Source: Pseudisothecium myosuroides
Taxonomy: Eukaryota > Streptophyta > Bryopsida > Hypnales > Lembophyllaceae
DNA: 64,000 nt
Assembly (NCBI GenBank): GCA_951799445.1
Contig: OX637292.1
Coordinates: forward strand, 11,721,296 to 11,785,295
Direction: 5' to 3'
Shown here: piece after piece, positions 45,690 through 57,567 of the stretch
Position numbering within the stretch: position 1 is the stretch's first letter
Layout: every line of letters starts with the position of its first letter
Program-made: the position numbers and the translations under genes
Notes under the pieces: model-generated
Told to the model about the DNA's origin: nothing
The model's database searches: none
The model's input: only the letters and a program-made list of their open reading frames with translations

Positions 45690-48600
45690 CTATATACAAA
45701 TTTGCTTCATCTCCACAAGAGGTTCCTGCATAAAAATTGGCTTCACGTCCACAGGAGGGTCCTGCATACAAATTGGCTTCACATCCACAGTAGGATCCTT
45801 TGCCTGCAGGGGTACTACATCCGCTGGCGCCTTCCTAGACGTATTCCAGGTGTGTGCTGTGCACCCTGCTATACAAGGTGGAATGGGTGGCTGATCCTCA
45901 AGCCTCTCCATGAAGAATTTATACACCTTAAACCCGTTGATGCCATCGCCGAGCTCATATTTTGAAATAGAGTACAAACCATCGTATGAGTAACCCAGGA
46001 CACCAGGGCCATTGCGGCCACTGCCGAAATGCCCTCGAATCACTCGAACCGGCAACTTCCGTTCAAAGTTTTTAGCTAATGCAAGGTTTCCTTTTGTCAG
46101 TATTTGATCCTGCACAAAAGGTGCTAGTTGATTGCGTTTCTTGCGACCTCCTTGCCCTACAACATATCAAAACAACTTGTTAAACCCTAGTTGATTTCAA
46201 AACAGTCCGACAGTCTGATATCAAAAGTGCAAAAGAACTAGAAGCGCGAACTAAATAACATTCTAAAGCAGTCTAACAACAGAAATAGCATACCTGTATA
46301 AAGAAGTGTATCACCCCAGTCCTTATCATCCACATAGCCTGCCTTAGGCATCATGACTATAGCTGTGGCAGTGGGGATCATATCAGGAGGAGGACGACCG
46401 TAGTCAATTCCCACATTAGGAAGCCGGTGCAACCCAACTATAGCCATCTGATGCCGATAAGTAAACGTATCACCAACTTGAACACCAGGAAGATCACCCA
46501 CATTCACACCCGGATTCACACCCGCATTTGCCCTCTTTATATCGTTATACGCCACAATGTCTGGGCGGCAATCCAACCCTCTTCGGTTTCCCTCCCTCAC
46601 AGGTTCGTCTGAAGGGGACTCCCTCTCAGCTAATGCCCTAGCTGAGATCGCATCTTTAGCTTTGTTGATACAAATAAGGTATTGCTGCAGGACACGCGTA
46701 ACATTGACTCGCGGGGTGCTGACAGTAGAATCTGCATGAAAGACGAGCAAGATGAGACAAGCAAACGGATAAGCAACGGAAGCAACGGAATGTTGACTAC
46801 CAACTCGAACTGGAATATAATGAAGACCCTAAAAAATTGAGTAAGACAAGAAAACGCTTACCATAGCGATAAGGCACAACTGCTGAACTGTCGGGAGGGG
46901 TCCAGCCGTGGCTTGGCCCAGCTTGGTCTCTTGATGGCACAACTGCCGAACTGTCGGGAGGGGTCCAGTCGTGGCTTGGCCCAGCTTGATCTCTTGAAGG
47001 CTTAACTGCCGAACTGTCGGGAGGGGTCCAGTCGTGGCTTGGCCACGCTTGGTCTCTTGAAGCAGCGGCGTCTTGAACATCGCCTAACAACATGAAAGGA
47101 CAATTCTCAAAACAAAGGATGTTCTTTATTGGCCACTAAATTGCTCCAGAGAAGACGAGATGATGTGCAAGATGCATTTGATTGTCAAACTCTACCCCTT
47201 CAACCACAAAATGCAAAACGAAGGATGCTTAGTGGCTCACCAGCAAGTAGAGAAGGTCTTGGAACACTTACAACAGCTTGATCAACAATAGCATGGTTGC
47301 CAATCCCCATGCCTGATGGTTGTGCGTGCCCTGCACCAAACAACAATAACCTAGTGCATCAAAGGAAGGAAAATGAAACCATGAAAAAGAAGTGAAGTGA
47401 ATAGCTTGCCACAGCAAGCTGACTAAACTTGGAAATGCAAATCAGCAAAGAGTTTAGAAATCTAACTTACCTCTGTAAGAAGGCACATCTGCTGAAGTGG
47501 TGGGAGGGATCCAGCCGCGGCTTGGCCCAGCTTGCTCTCCGAAAGAAGAAAAAGATTCTCGTACGCTCCTGGGGCCTGAAGAACATCCCAGTCCAAATGG
47601 CAAACCATATGGCAGACCATTAGGTGGGCGATTAGGTAGACCATTGACTTGAGGAGGCGTTGGATCCATATGGTTAACAGAATAAGGGGAGCCCAGCGTT
47701 GTGTCAGGATTCTGTGGGATTAAAGCCCACATTAACTTCCCGTCTTGCTCTATGGTTTGAAGCACGAAACCCCGGAGCTCTTGTCCAGGACGATGCATTC
47801 CCTGCATTGTGGGAGCTTCGAAACCATGGCTTCCCCTGCTATCCGCGGCCTGTCTCATATTGTCAAGCTCCGAATTCACAACGCTCGCCAAATGAGAGCT
47901 CTCCCTCGGCACCAACTCAGAAATCTCATTTGGCACCAACTCAGAAGTCTCATTTGGCACCAACTCGGAAATCTCATTTGGCACCATCTCAGAAATCTCA
48001 TTTGGCACAAACTCAGAGCTCTTTTCCGGTTGTCTTGAGTTCTCAGTCTCTACCTTCACGGCATTTCTCAACTGAGAACTCTTTTCCGGTTGTCTTAGGA
48101 TCTCAGGCTCTTCCTTCACGGTATTTTCCAACTGATGACTCCTTTTCGGTTGTCTTACAATCTCAGGCTCTACCTTCACAGCATTTCCCATCAGATGACT
48201 TCTTTCCGGTTGTCCTACAATCTCAGGCTCTACCTTCACAGCATTTCCCATCAGATGACTCCTTTCCGGTTCTCTTTCCGGTTGTCTTACACTCTCAGGC
48301 TCTATCTTCACAACGTCATTCAACTGAGAGATGCTTTTTTCCAGTTTTCCTGCACCTGGCTCTACCTTCACAGTATTCTTCACCTGAGAGGTCTCCACTG
48401 GGTGGTCGAACATCATGAAGCCATCGTCATCGTCATCATCACTGTCAGAATCCAGTATCACTATATGGATCGGTCTTTCTTCGTGAGCTTGCACCACGAT
48501 TTCTGTTTCACCATCCCTTTGAGCCTGTTCAGACGAAAAGCCCAGTGCTTCGGTCACAGTCTCAGGCTGCAAAGAGTGCGCGGGCACCAAGGATCTGACA

Positions 48601-49637
48601 TCACCGTTACTCTGAGCCTGTTCCGACGAAGAAGCCAGTGCTTCGGTGCTGGGTTCGACCTCCGGAGAGTGCGCGGGCACCAAGGATCTGACATCACCGT
48701 TACTTTGAGCCTGTTCCGACGAAGAAGCCAGTGCTTCAGTGCTGGGTTCGACCTCCGGAGAGTGAGCTTGCAGCATGGTTCCCTTAACACCATCTCTGAG
48801 CATCTTTTCCGCCGAAACATTCAATGCTTTGGCGATAATTTCAGCCTCTGGCATGTGAGCCAGAACTTCATTCCCACTGATGGTACCAATTCCAAGCCAT
48901 TCATCACAGAGACCCTCGGGCCACAAATGCGAGTCATCTCCAAACTCGTCGTCCTCGAGATCCGAGTCCCCCGCATCGTCCAAATCGTTCAATAGATCGG
49001 TAAGATCGGTATCCTTCGGTGCAGACACAGAGATTCCTGTACCTTGAACCAATGGTCTCAAATCGTCTCTCTCTTTCACCCCTGGATTTGCACCCTGACA
49101 GTCTTCAACGCCACTATGAGGAATAGTAGGAGCCAAACCATTCCCATTGACAAAACTACACGGCAAACCACTGTTACCCTCAACTTTGACGCGCTTCTCA
49201 TCCCGAGCCTCCTCCAACTCTTGCTGGCTTCTCTCCCTCTTTACAGAAGCACATCCATGGACACCCACGACAGTATCCTGAAGAGACTCCGCCAAAGAAT
49301 TCCACCGAGCATCTGCAACCAAAGGGCCGACTTGATTCTCTAACGAAGAGGTGCCCACGATCGGCATGTCGTGAACAACTATGGGAGCATCCTTCGAGTA
49401 CACGTCGTGGATTTCACCACAACAAATCTCGGATTGCAGCAGAACACTTTCTTCTGAAGAACCCGGCCTCTCAATGTTCACTGTGTCTGAGAAAGCATCT
49501 ACAGAGCTATTCTCTGTTTTCAATTCCCCATTGAGACCAACATCCTTTACAGACTCCACAGGGATGCCATAACGGAAGCCGTCTGAATCCCGGCCCAGTA
49601 GGCTTGCTAGTTTCGGAAGCGCACAGGTCTGATGCAT
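45690..49637 (-). CDS. SRA-domain protein, SUVH-like but without SET; SIM and SUMO-site array
   Basis: Five exons (47471-49637, 47241-47330, 46862-47083, 46294-46731, 45690-46156) give 1127 residues. The SRA domain (about 898-1065) has GVQVGDTFTYRHQMAIVGLH, GYVDDKDWGDTLLYTGQGG, KGNLALAKNF, PVRVIRGH and YSYDGLYSI, preceded by the SUVH-type linker; SRA domains bind methylated cytosine. No pre-SET or SET follows. The N-terminus has VKRE and VKVE at 132 and 150, an acidic patch near 219-235, four 31-residue repeats (260-383), a SUMO-interacting motif IVILDSDSDDDDDDG at 392, six VK-x-E motifs at 423-530 with 20-residue spacing, and VPNEISEL repeats at 544-575. A further 21-residue repeat lies in exon 3 and a 12-residue repeat at the C-terminus. 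The predicted role is a chromatin reader coupled to SUMO; the activity is inferred. Confidence 0.85.
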
Positions 49638-49656
49638 AGAATCACTTGATTATTAT

Positions 49657-51072
49657 CTGATGCTTTGTATAAAAGAAAAAGAAGAAGAAAACAGGTCTTC
49701 TACACCTGCACAGAAAACAAGAACTTCGTCAATCTCTGTACACAAAGCTACCTAAGCTAAATTCTCTGCTCGATGAAATCACTTCTTAAATCAAGAATGC
49801 TAAACAAATCTCTTTGCTATGCAGGTTTAACAAACCAAGCAAGGAGAACCCCTAAGGATAGCTATACAACAAGCTGAAGAGTCCAAATCGTACACTGAGC
49901 TGAATCGAACCCTTAAACCTATATCCGCACGTCAAAGCGTCGGATGTTTCTGTCATACCAAATTACAACACTACGGCACACAATGTGCACTCGCGAATTG
50001 ACCTCGCAGCACTCCAACACTACAAATCAGGAACCAAAGAAACTGCATCGCGCACAGAGCCAGCAATGGTGTACAGAGGTAGACAGGAAATCCAATCAGG
50101 AAGTAATATCCCCTGTCCTAGCACCAATCAAGAGACTGAAACAGGAGGAACAAGATACAGCACAATTTCCAACTACGAACTACTGCAATAACCAGCTGAT
50201 CCCAAAGCTTTTACAGAGCAAAAAGCAAAACATCAACGACCGAGGCTCTTATCCTACAATCTCTCAACCAACCAACGAGCTCTCTCGTTCATGAAACAGG
50301 ACAGAACGCAAAACTCATCATCTCCAGCGCCATCCTAAAAGCTCCTAAGCAGCAGCACCAATCGCGGTACCAATCGTCAACCAAACACAGAAGTCACAAC
50401 CCACAGCAGTCTCACTCAAAATCAAGAACCTCCTCTCCACAGGGGTAAGAAATTAGCTGATCCCCCAAACACTGCAACGAAACAGCAAAATGCTCACTCT
50501 GATCCTAGAATCTCTCAAGAACGCAGCACACCTCTCGCCTATGAATCAAACACTAAACAAACAACAAACTTCAAGTCATCCCCCAATAAACTACCAAGCA
50601 ACGATCACACCTTCTTCTTCCACACCCACGCACAACCCACTCAAACAAACCCACTCAAAACCAAAAATAGCGAACCTCCAAACCTGCATAACCTCTCCTC
50701 CCCATGCACCGTCACCACCGAAACTAATAAAACCTTCGCAGAAAATCCTCTGTTCCAAATCTCCTAAAACCAAGCACACTCCATAACCTCTCTCATCACA
50801 GCTCCTTCAAAATCCTTCAAAAGCCACCAAAATCCTTCAAAATCCACAACCATAACGAAACTCAGGGCGCTATTTCACGTAACGACCATTGATTCTCTCT
50901 GCAATTCTCAAAGAAACGGACGAAAGCATCATCGTTCGCCGCCAAATGGACCTCAAATGGCTGCGCCTCGAACCTCACAATACTGATGACAACCAAAACG
51001 AAAGACGCGCAATAATGGAGGAGCATGATCCCCTTTGGTTGTGCGTGGAAGTGCCAATCTGTTTTTCTCTAC
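49657..51072 (-). other. 5' UTR intron of the SRA gene
   Basis: A donor TTTGCACAG-GTAGAG at 51,073/51,072 and an acceptor AAGCATCAG at 49,657 fit a 1.4-kb leader intron ending 19 bases before the ATG at 49,637. No repeats or ORFs of note. Inferred from splice signals only. Confidence 0.5.
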
Positions 51073-51350
51073 CTGTGCAAATCTGCGATTGGGAATTGAA
51101 ACCCTAATTCGGTGATTTGTAATCTGGAATGGAAGAGATGAGAGCACTTGAGTTGGAAGCGGGTGCTGATGGAAGCGAGAAATGGGCGAGAGGAATGAGC
51201 AAACTTGCAGAACATATAAGAAAGAAGGGAAAGTCTCGCTATTCAGGCGGACGAGACGGCAGTTCAGGCGCGTCTGCTCGTCACGACGGAAGCGTAGGCC
51301 GGGTGGGAGGAGAGATGGTCTATGGCGGGTCGTTTTCGTCGCCACGTTAG
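51073..51350 (-). other. Probable 5' UTR exon and core promoter of the SRA gene
   Basis: A GC-richer stretch ends at a good donor (GCACAG-GTAGAG) and contains an AATTAGGGTTT leader motif common in plant 5' regions. Open frames on both strands here are short and unlike known families. The transcription start probably lies near 51,300. Confidence 0.4.
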
Positions 51351-51540
51351 CATTCTGCTATTATTAGTTTTGGGATCACACACACACACCAAAAAAAAAT
51401 TTAGCTTGTGAGCAGTGATCTCAAAACAGGTTATGGTTTTTAGCCAAATCTTCATTTTTGGAAGATTTTTTCTGAATTTACATTGAGGGCAAAAAAAATA
51501 AAGTAGAAAACGAGCAAAATTTAGCCAGTTTTGAGATCGT

Positions 51541-51905
51541 TGTTTGTGAGGTAATTGACACTGAGGTAGGCTGTTCAGAATATTCTAGCTCATTTTTCAG
51601 ACAAAGAGAAATAGATGAGGGATTTAACACAAGTGGTTTTGTATTTTTTCAAGCATTTTTCAATTACTTATGAATTTTCTAACAAGTTGGGTCATAGGTC
51701 CAAAAAAAACTTAGCTTGTGAGGTAATTGACACTGAGAAATGGCACATATAAGGGTTGGTCAGAATATTCTAGCTCATTTTTCAGACAAAGAGAAATAGA
51801 TGAGGAATTTAACACAAGTGGTTTTGTATTTTTTCAAGCATTTTTCAATTACTTATGAATTTTCAAACGAGTTGGGTCATAGGTCCAAAAAAAATTTAGC
51901 TTGTG
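51541..51905 (+). repeat. Two-unit tandem repeat, about 184 bp each
   Basis: Two nearly identical units carry TTAGCTTGTGAGGTAATTG, TTCTAGCTCATTTTTCAGAC, GTGGTTTTGTATTTTTTCAA and GTTGGGTCATAGGTCC. The same block occurs inside the TIR element at about 33,937-34,060. It leads directly into the larger satellite. Confidence 0.8.
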
Positions 51906-54900
51906 AGGTAATTGTCACTAGTTACAAATGAGAGGACTTACTAGTACTACTTTGTAATTATTCTTATTGGATTTTATTGTTGGGAAGTGGAAGAAGATTC
52001 TGATCCACTCAAAATTAAAAATGATGAAATTTTCCAAAGAAGAATTGTAGATTTAGAAATATCTATATGAATATATGTGGATTTTTGAGGACCAATTTTG
52101 CGATGCATTGTAATCAATTTTTCACCATTTATGTGTATGCATTTAGAGGATTCACCGCCACTCGGCTCAATGATAATGTATCTTTTCAGTTTGGATTTGA
52201 GGTTGTTTTTTATGATGCCAACATAGCTGTGGAGTTTGGGCTTGGGATAAGGTTTTCCTTGCACAAAGCGCGTTGCGTGGAAAACAAGCAACTTTGTTCT
52301 CAATGAATTTGGTGACAGTCAATCGTTCATCATGGTGTATCAGGAGTTACATCTAGAAGTCTTTTCACCACGGCTTAGGTAACAAAAATACGGATCCTAT
52401 AAGATTGATTTGGATTGATCGAGTGCATTAAGGACAAGGGACACCAACGGCCACATGCTGGTGGTGTCAGAGTTATCGGTCGATGGTGGGCCTATTATTA
52501 TTAGTTTTGGAACCACCACCGAAAAAAAATTTAGCTTGTAAGATAGTTGTTACAAATTACAAATGAGAAGACTTATAAGTATTACTATGTAATTTATTCT
52601 TTTTGGATTTATTTGTTGAAAATTAGAAAAGGAAAAACACTGAAAATTGAAAATGAAGAGCTGTAAAGTTTAAGAATTTGTATAAATATATTACAAATTT
52701 TTGAGCATCAACTTTGCAATGCATTGTAATCCATTTTCACCATTTATATATGCCTTTAGAATATTCATCGTCACTTGGCTCAACGATATTGTACCTTTGA
52801 GTTTGGATTTGAGGATTTTTTAATGATCTCAATGTATCCGTTGTGTTCGGGTTGTGGATAAGTTCTCTCTTGTACAAAGCGTGTTGCCTAGAAAATAAGC
52901 TACTTTGCACCGTCAATTTTTTTGCTAAAAGTTGATCATCATGAAGTACAAGTGGTTACATCTAGAAGTCTCTTCAACACTTTAAATAATGAAAATACAG
53001 ATCTAGACTTCTAAGTACTTGATTTAGATTGAAACATTGCACTAGGGACAAGGACTAGGACACCAACAGTCACATGCCGTGGTGTCCTTGGAGTTATCAA
53101 TGGAGGGCTTGCTAATATTAGTTTTGATATCACCACCGAAAATTTTTAGCAACTACTAGTATTTAAAACTAGTACTACTGTGTAATTATTTTTTTTGGAT
53201 TTTATTGTTGGAAAATTGGGAGAAGATTCCAATCTAGTGAGAATTGAAAATGGTGAAATTTTCCAAAAAAGAATTGTAAGTTTAAAAAAATCTATGTAAA
53301 TGTATTATGAATTTTTGAGTTGTGATGCATTGTAATCCATTTTTCACCATTTATGTGTGCAATTAGAGGATTCACCATCACTCGGCTTTATGATAATGTA
53401 CCTTTCAGTTTGGATTTGAGTTTTTTTTGATGATTTCAATGTAGCTGTGGAGTTTGGGCTTGGAATAAGTTTTTTCTTGCACAAAAGCACGTCGCGTAGA
53501 AAACAAGCCACTTTGCATCGTCAACAAATTTGCTGACAATCAGGCGTTCATCATGAAGTATCAATAGTTACATCTTGAGGTCTTTTCACAACTTTAAATA
53601 ATGAAAATATGGACCCTAATAATATTGATTTGGATTGATGGAGTGCACTAGGGACAAGGATTGGGACATCAAGGGCCACATACCGTGGTGGCATCAGAGT
53701 TATCGATGGTGGGCCTACTATTATTAGTTTTGGAACCACCACCAAAAAAAAATTAGCTTGTGAGGTAATTGTTACAAATTACAAATGAGAAGGTAATTGT
53801 TACAAATTACAAATTACAAATTACTTACGAATACTACAACGTAATTATTATTTTTTAATTATTTTTTTGGAAACTGGAAAAGGATTGCAATCTACTAAAA
53901 ATTGAAAATGATGAATTTTTCCAAAAAAGAATTGTAAGTTTATGAATTTGTATAATTCTATGATGAATTATTGAGCATCAACTTCGTAATGCATTGTAAT
54001 CCATTTTCACCATTAATGTATGCATTTAGGGTATTCTCCATCACTTGGCTCAACAATATTGTACCTTTGAGTTTGGGTTTGAGATTTTTCTAATGATCCC
54101 AATGTATCCATTGAGTTTGGATTGTGGATAAGTTTTCTCTTACCTAAGGCGTATTGCGTAGAAAATAAGCCACTTTGCACTCAAAAACTTCTTGACACTC
54201 GTTCATCATGAAGTACTAGTGGTTATGTCTTGACGTCTCTTCACCACTTTAAATAATGAAAACAACAATCCTGTAAGTATTGACTTTGCTTGATGCATTA
54301 TGCTAGGGATAAGGACCAAGACACCAACAGCCACACATCGGTGGCATCCTTGGAGTTATCAATGGCGGGCTTGCTAATATTTGTTTTGATATCACAACAA
54401 AAGAAAATTAGCTTGTGAAGGAATTGTCATTAATTAGAAATGAGAGTATAGTTACTAATACTACTATGTAGTTTTTCTTATTGCATTTTATTGTTGGAAA
54501 TTGGATGAGGATTCTAATCCACTAAAAATAAAAAATGATTAATATTCCCAAAAAAAGAATTGTAAAGATCATGAATTTATATAAATATATGACAAATTTT
54601 TTACCATCAACTTTGCAATGCATTGTAATCCATTTTCACCATTTATGTACGCATTTAGAAGATTCACCATCACTTGGCTCCACAATATTGTACCTTTAAG
54701 TTTGGGTTTGAGTTTTTTTTGATGATTCCAATGCATTTGTTGAGTTTGCATGGGTTGTAGATAGATTCTCTCTTATGCAAGGCGTGTAACATAGAAAATA
54801 AGCCACTTTGCACTCAATGAATTTGTTGACAGTCGTTCATCGTGAAGTACTAGTGGTTACATGTTATAGTCTCTTCAACACTTTAAATAATGAAAATACG

Positions 54901-55076
54901 GATCCCATAAGTACTTGATTTGGATTGATGCATCATGCTAGGGACAAGGACTAGGATACCAATGGCCATACGCAAGTGGCGTCCTCGGAGTTATCAGTGG
55001 CAAGCTAGTTATGATTAGTTTTGGAATCACTACTCAAAGAAAATTAGCTTGTGAGGTAATTTTGTCACTACCATAA

Positions 55077-55267
55077 GTGAAGGGTAGGGTCGGCACTTCT
55101 CTGCTGAATATTTATTTTTTTTCCGAAAAATAAAGTTCGGCATATGCTAAAAATAGAATTTTTTGCCATTATTCTTTTTTCACCATACAACTTTTTTTTG
55201 AAAAAAGAATTTCCCTAAAATTTTGGCATCTATTTTTAGAATTATTTTCCGCCGACCCTACCCTACA
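55077..55267. mobile_element. MITE with about 10-bp target duplication in the satellite
   Basis: ACTACCATAA at 55,067-55,076 and ACTACAATAA at 55,268-55,277 flank a 191-bp insert absent from sister units. The ends AGGGTAGGGTCGGC and GCCGACCCTACCCT are inverted. The 9-10-bp duplication suggests a Mutator-like origin. Confidence 0.7.
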
Positions 55268-56195
55268 ACTACAATAATTACAAATGAGAGCACTTACTAG
55301 TACTACTATATAATTATTCTTTTGATTTTATTGTTGGAACCTCGAAGAAGATTCCAATCTGCTGAAAATTGAAAATGATGAATTTTCAAAAAAAAAATTG
55401 TAAGTTTATGAGTTTGTATAAATACATTACAAATTTTTTAGCATCAACTTTGCAATGTATTGTAAAACATTTTAAGCATTTATGTGGGCATTTAGAAGAT
55501 TTATGGTCACTTGGCTCAACAATACTATACCTTTGAAGGTTTGAGGTATGTTTAATGATCCCAATGCATCCATTGAGTTGGGCCGTTGGATAAGCTTTCT
55601 TTTGCCCGAGGCGTTTTGCATAGAAAATAAGCCACTTTGCACTCAAAACTTTGTTGACACTTGTTCATCGTGAAATACTAGTGGGCACATCATAAAGTCT
55701 CTTCACCACTTTAAACAATGAAAATAGAGATCCTATAAGTAATGACTTGGATTGACGCATTGTACTAGGAACAAGGACTAGGACACCAATGGCCACATGC
55801 CTGTGGCGTCCTTGGAGTTATCGGTGGTGGGCCTGCTATTATAAATTTTGGGATCACCACCGAAAAAAATTAGGTTGTGAGGCAATTGTCTCTAATTACA
55901 AATGAAAGTACTAATTGATACTACTATATATTATTCTTTTTGGATTTTATTGTTGAAAATTGGAAGAGGATTTTAATCCATTGAAATTTGAAAATGATGA
56001 AATTTTTCTAAAAGAAATTGTAAGTTCAAAATTTGTTTAAATATATAACAAATTTTTTAGCATCAACTTTGCACTGCACTGTAAACCATTTTAAGCATTT
56101 ATGTGCGCATTTAGATGATTCATTGTCACTTGACTCAACAATATTGTACCTTTGAGTTTGGATTTGAGTTTTTTTTTAATGATCCCAATGCATCC

Positions 56196-56492
56196 CATTA
56201 GAAGAGATTTGAGGGCTATGGAGGGTTGTTTCAGCCCTATTCCCCTTACTGAGAACAACTATACGTAGTCAAAATATTTTAGTAATTAAAAATAAATAAA
56301 AATAAAAATATTTTTTTTTTTGTAAAAATTTATAAAAAAATTAAAAAATGATTTTTTTAATAATAATAATTAAATATATTTTTTTAACGTGGCACTCTCT
56401 CGACCAAGTCAGACTGCATAGCAGCTAGCATTCCGAGAGTTCCCACAATCTAAGCACTTGCAGTCTTTTATGCCTTTGCATCTCTTCTAATG
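56196..56492. mobile_element. CATTAG-ended MITE in the satellite
   Basis: CATTAGAAGAGATTTGAGGG opens and TGCATCTCTTCTAATG closes a 297-bp insert. Sister units read ATGCATCCATTGAGTT straight through, giving the empty site. It shares GAGTTCCCACAATC, inverted, with the 6,207 copy. Confidence 0.75.
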
Positions 56493-57140
56493 ATTGAGTT
56501 TGGGTTGTGGATAAATTTTCTCTTGCACAAGGCATGTGACATAGAAAATAAGTCACTCAAAAACTTACTAACGTTCAGTCATTATGAAATACTAGTGGTT
56601 AAATCTTGAAGTATCTTCACTACTTTATAAATAATGGAAATACGGATCCTCTATGTACTTGATTTGGATTGATGCATTGTGTTAAAGACAAGGACAGGGA
56701 CACCAATAGCCACATGCCGGTGGAGTTATTGGTGGCAGGCATGCTATTATTAATTTTGAAATCACCACCAAAAAAATCTTTAGCTTGTGAGGTAATTTGT
56801 CACTAATTACAAATGAGAGTATCTACTTGTACTATTGAATAATCATTCTTTTAGGATTTCTTTTGTTGGAAACTCAAAGAGGAATTCCAATCCATTGAAA
56901 ATAAAAAATTATGAAGTTTTCCTAAACAACTATAGGTTTATGGATTTGTACAAATACATTACAAATTTTTGACCATCAACTTTGCAATGCATTGTAATCC
57001 ATTTTTACTATTTATGCACGCATTTAGAGGATTCACCGTCACTTGGCTCAACAATATTGTACCTTTGAGTTTGGATTTGAGTTTTTTTTAATGATCTCAA
57101 TGTAGTTGTTGAGTTTGAGATATGGATAAGTTTTCTCTTG

Positions 57141-57567
57141 CCTAAACACGTGAACTTGCATTTTAGATTATATAGATTGAATTTTGAGTTTATTTCAAAT
57201 GTCACAAAATGCCACCGTTCACTTCCCTTCAACCTACACAAATTCTATCTAGTTTCTAGCTAATAACAATCATAAATCTACTTGTGTACAAAACAAAAAA
57301 ATAACTTCATCATTTATCATGATAAAGTGCAAATTGTAGAAGGAAAAAAAATCCAATCTTTATAATACTAGACTTCTTGTTCCATGCAAAATAGATAATG
57401 CGGAGGGGCAATGTGAATCAAAAGATGGATCCTGGTATTTTTTTGGATTTTATTTCTGACAATTTTTTGAAGATTGAAGGAAAAAAATTGAAATTTTGTA
57501 CAGACAAACCACTAACCAATCTTTAAATTATGTAGATACAAGTAGTTCAAATGTTCTAAGGACATCA
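57141..57567. other. Spacer between satellite blocks, nothing recognised
   Basis: The satellite unit stops after TTTTCTCTTGCCTAAAC. The sequence beyond is AT-rich without a credible ORF or repeat end. Confidence 0.4.

Larger units (their letters stand above)
51896..57140 (+). repeat. Tandem satellite array, period about 610-655 bp
   Basis: Units begin TTAGCTTGTGAGGTAATTG near 51,896, 52,531, 53,146, 53,753, 54,408, 55,044, 55,870 and 56,780; the last is truncated. Each contains TTTTATTGTTGGAA, a TTTTCACCATTTATG block, TCACTTGGCTCAA, AAAATAAGCCACTTTGCA, GACACCAA-GGCCACA and GGAGTTATC. Units are diverged by point changes and small indels, so the array is old. Two units carry transposon insertions. 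The minus strand of many units keeps a recurring peptide (see findings). Confidence 0.9.

Noticed and set aside
47699..48995. Long + strand ORFs opposite the SRA gene (239 and 286 codons)
   Set aside because: They are shadows of the repetitive SRA coding exon; the minus strand has the recognisable domain and splice sites.
51129..51350. A + strand 73-codon ORF beginning MEEMRALELEAGADG
   Set aside because: It overlaps the likely 5' UTR exon of the SRA gene, is short and matches no family.
51896..57140. Array of tandem protein-coding genes
   Set aside because: Frames are interrupted differently in each unit and no start, stop or splice pattern is shared, so it is annotated as satellite with a possible coding ancestor.
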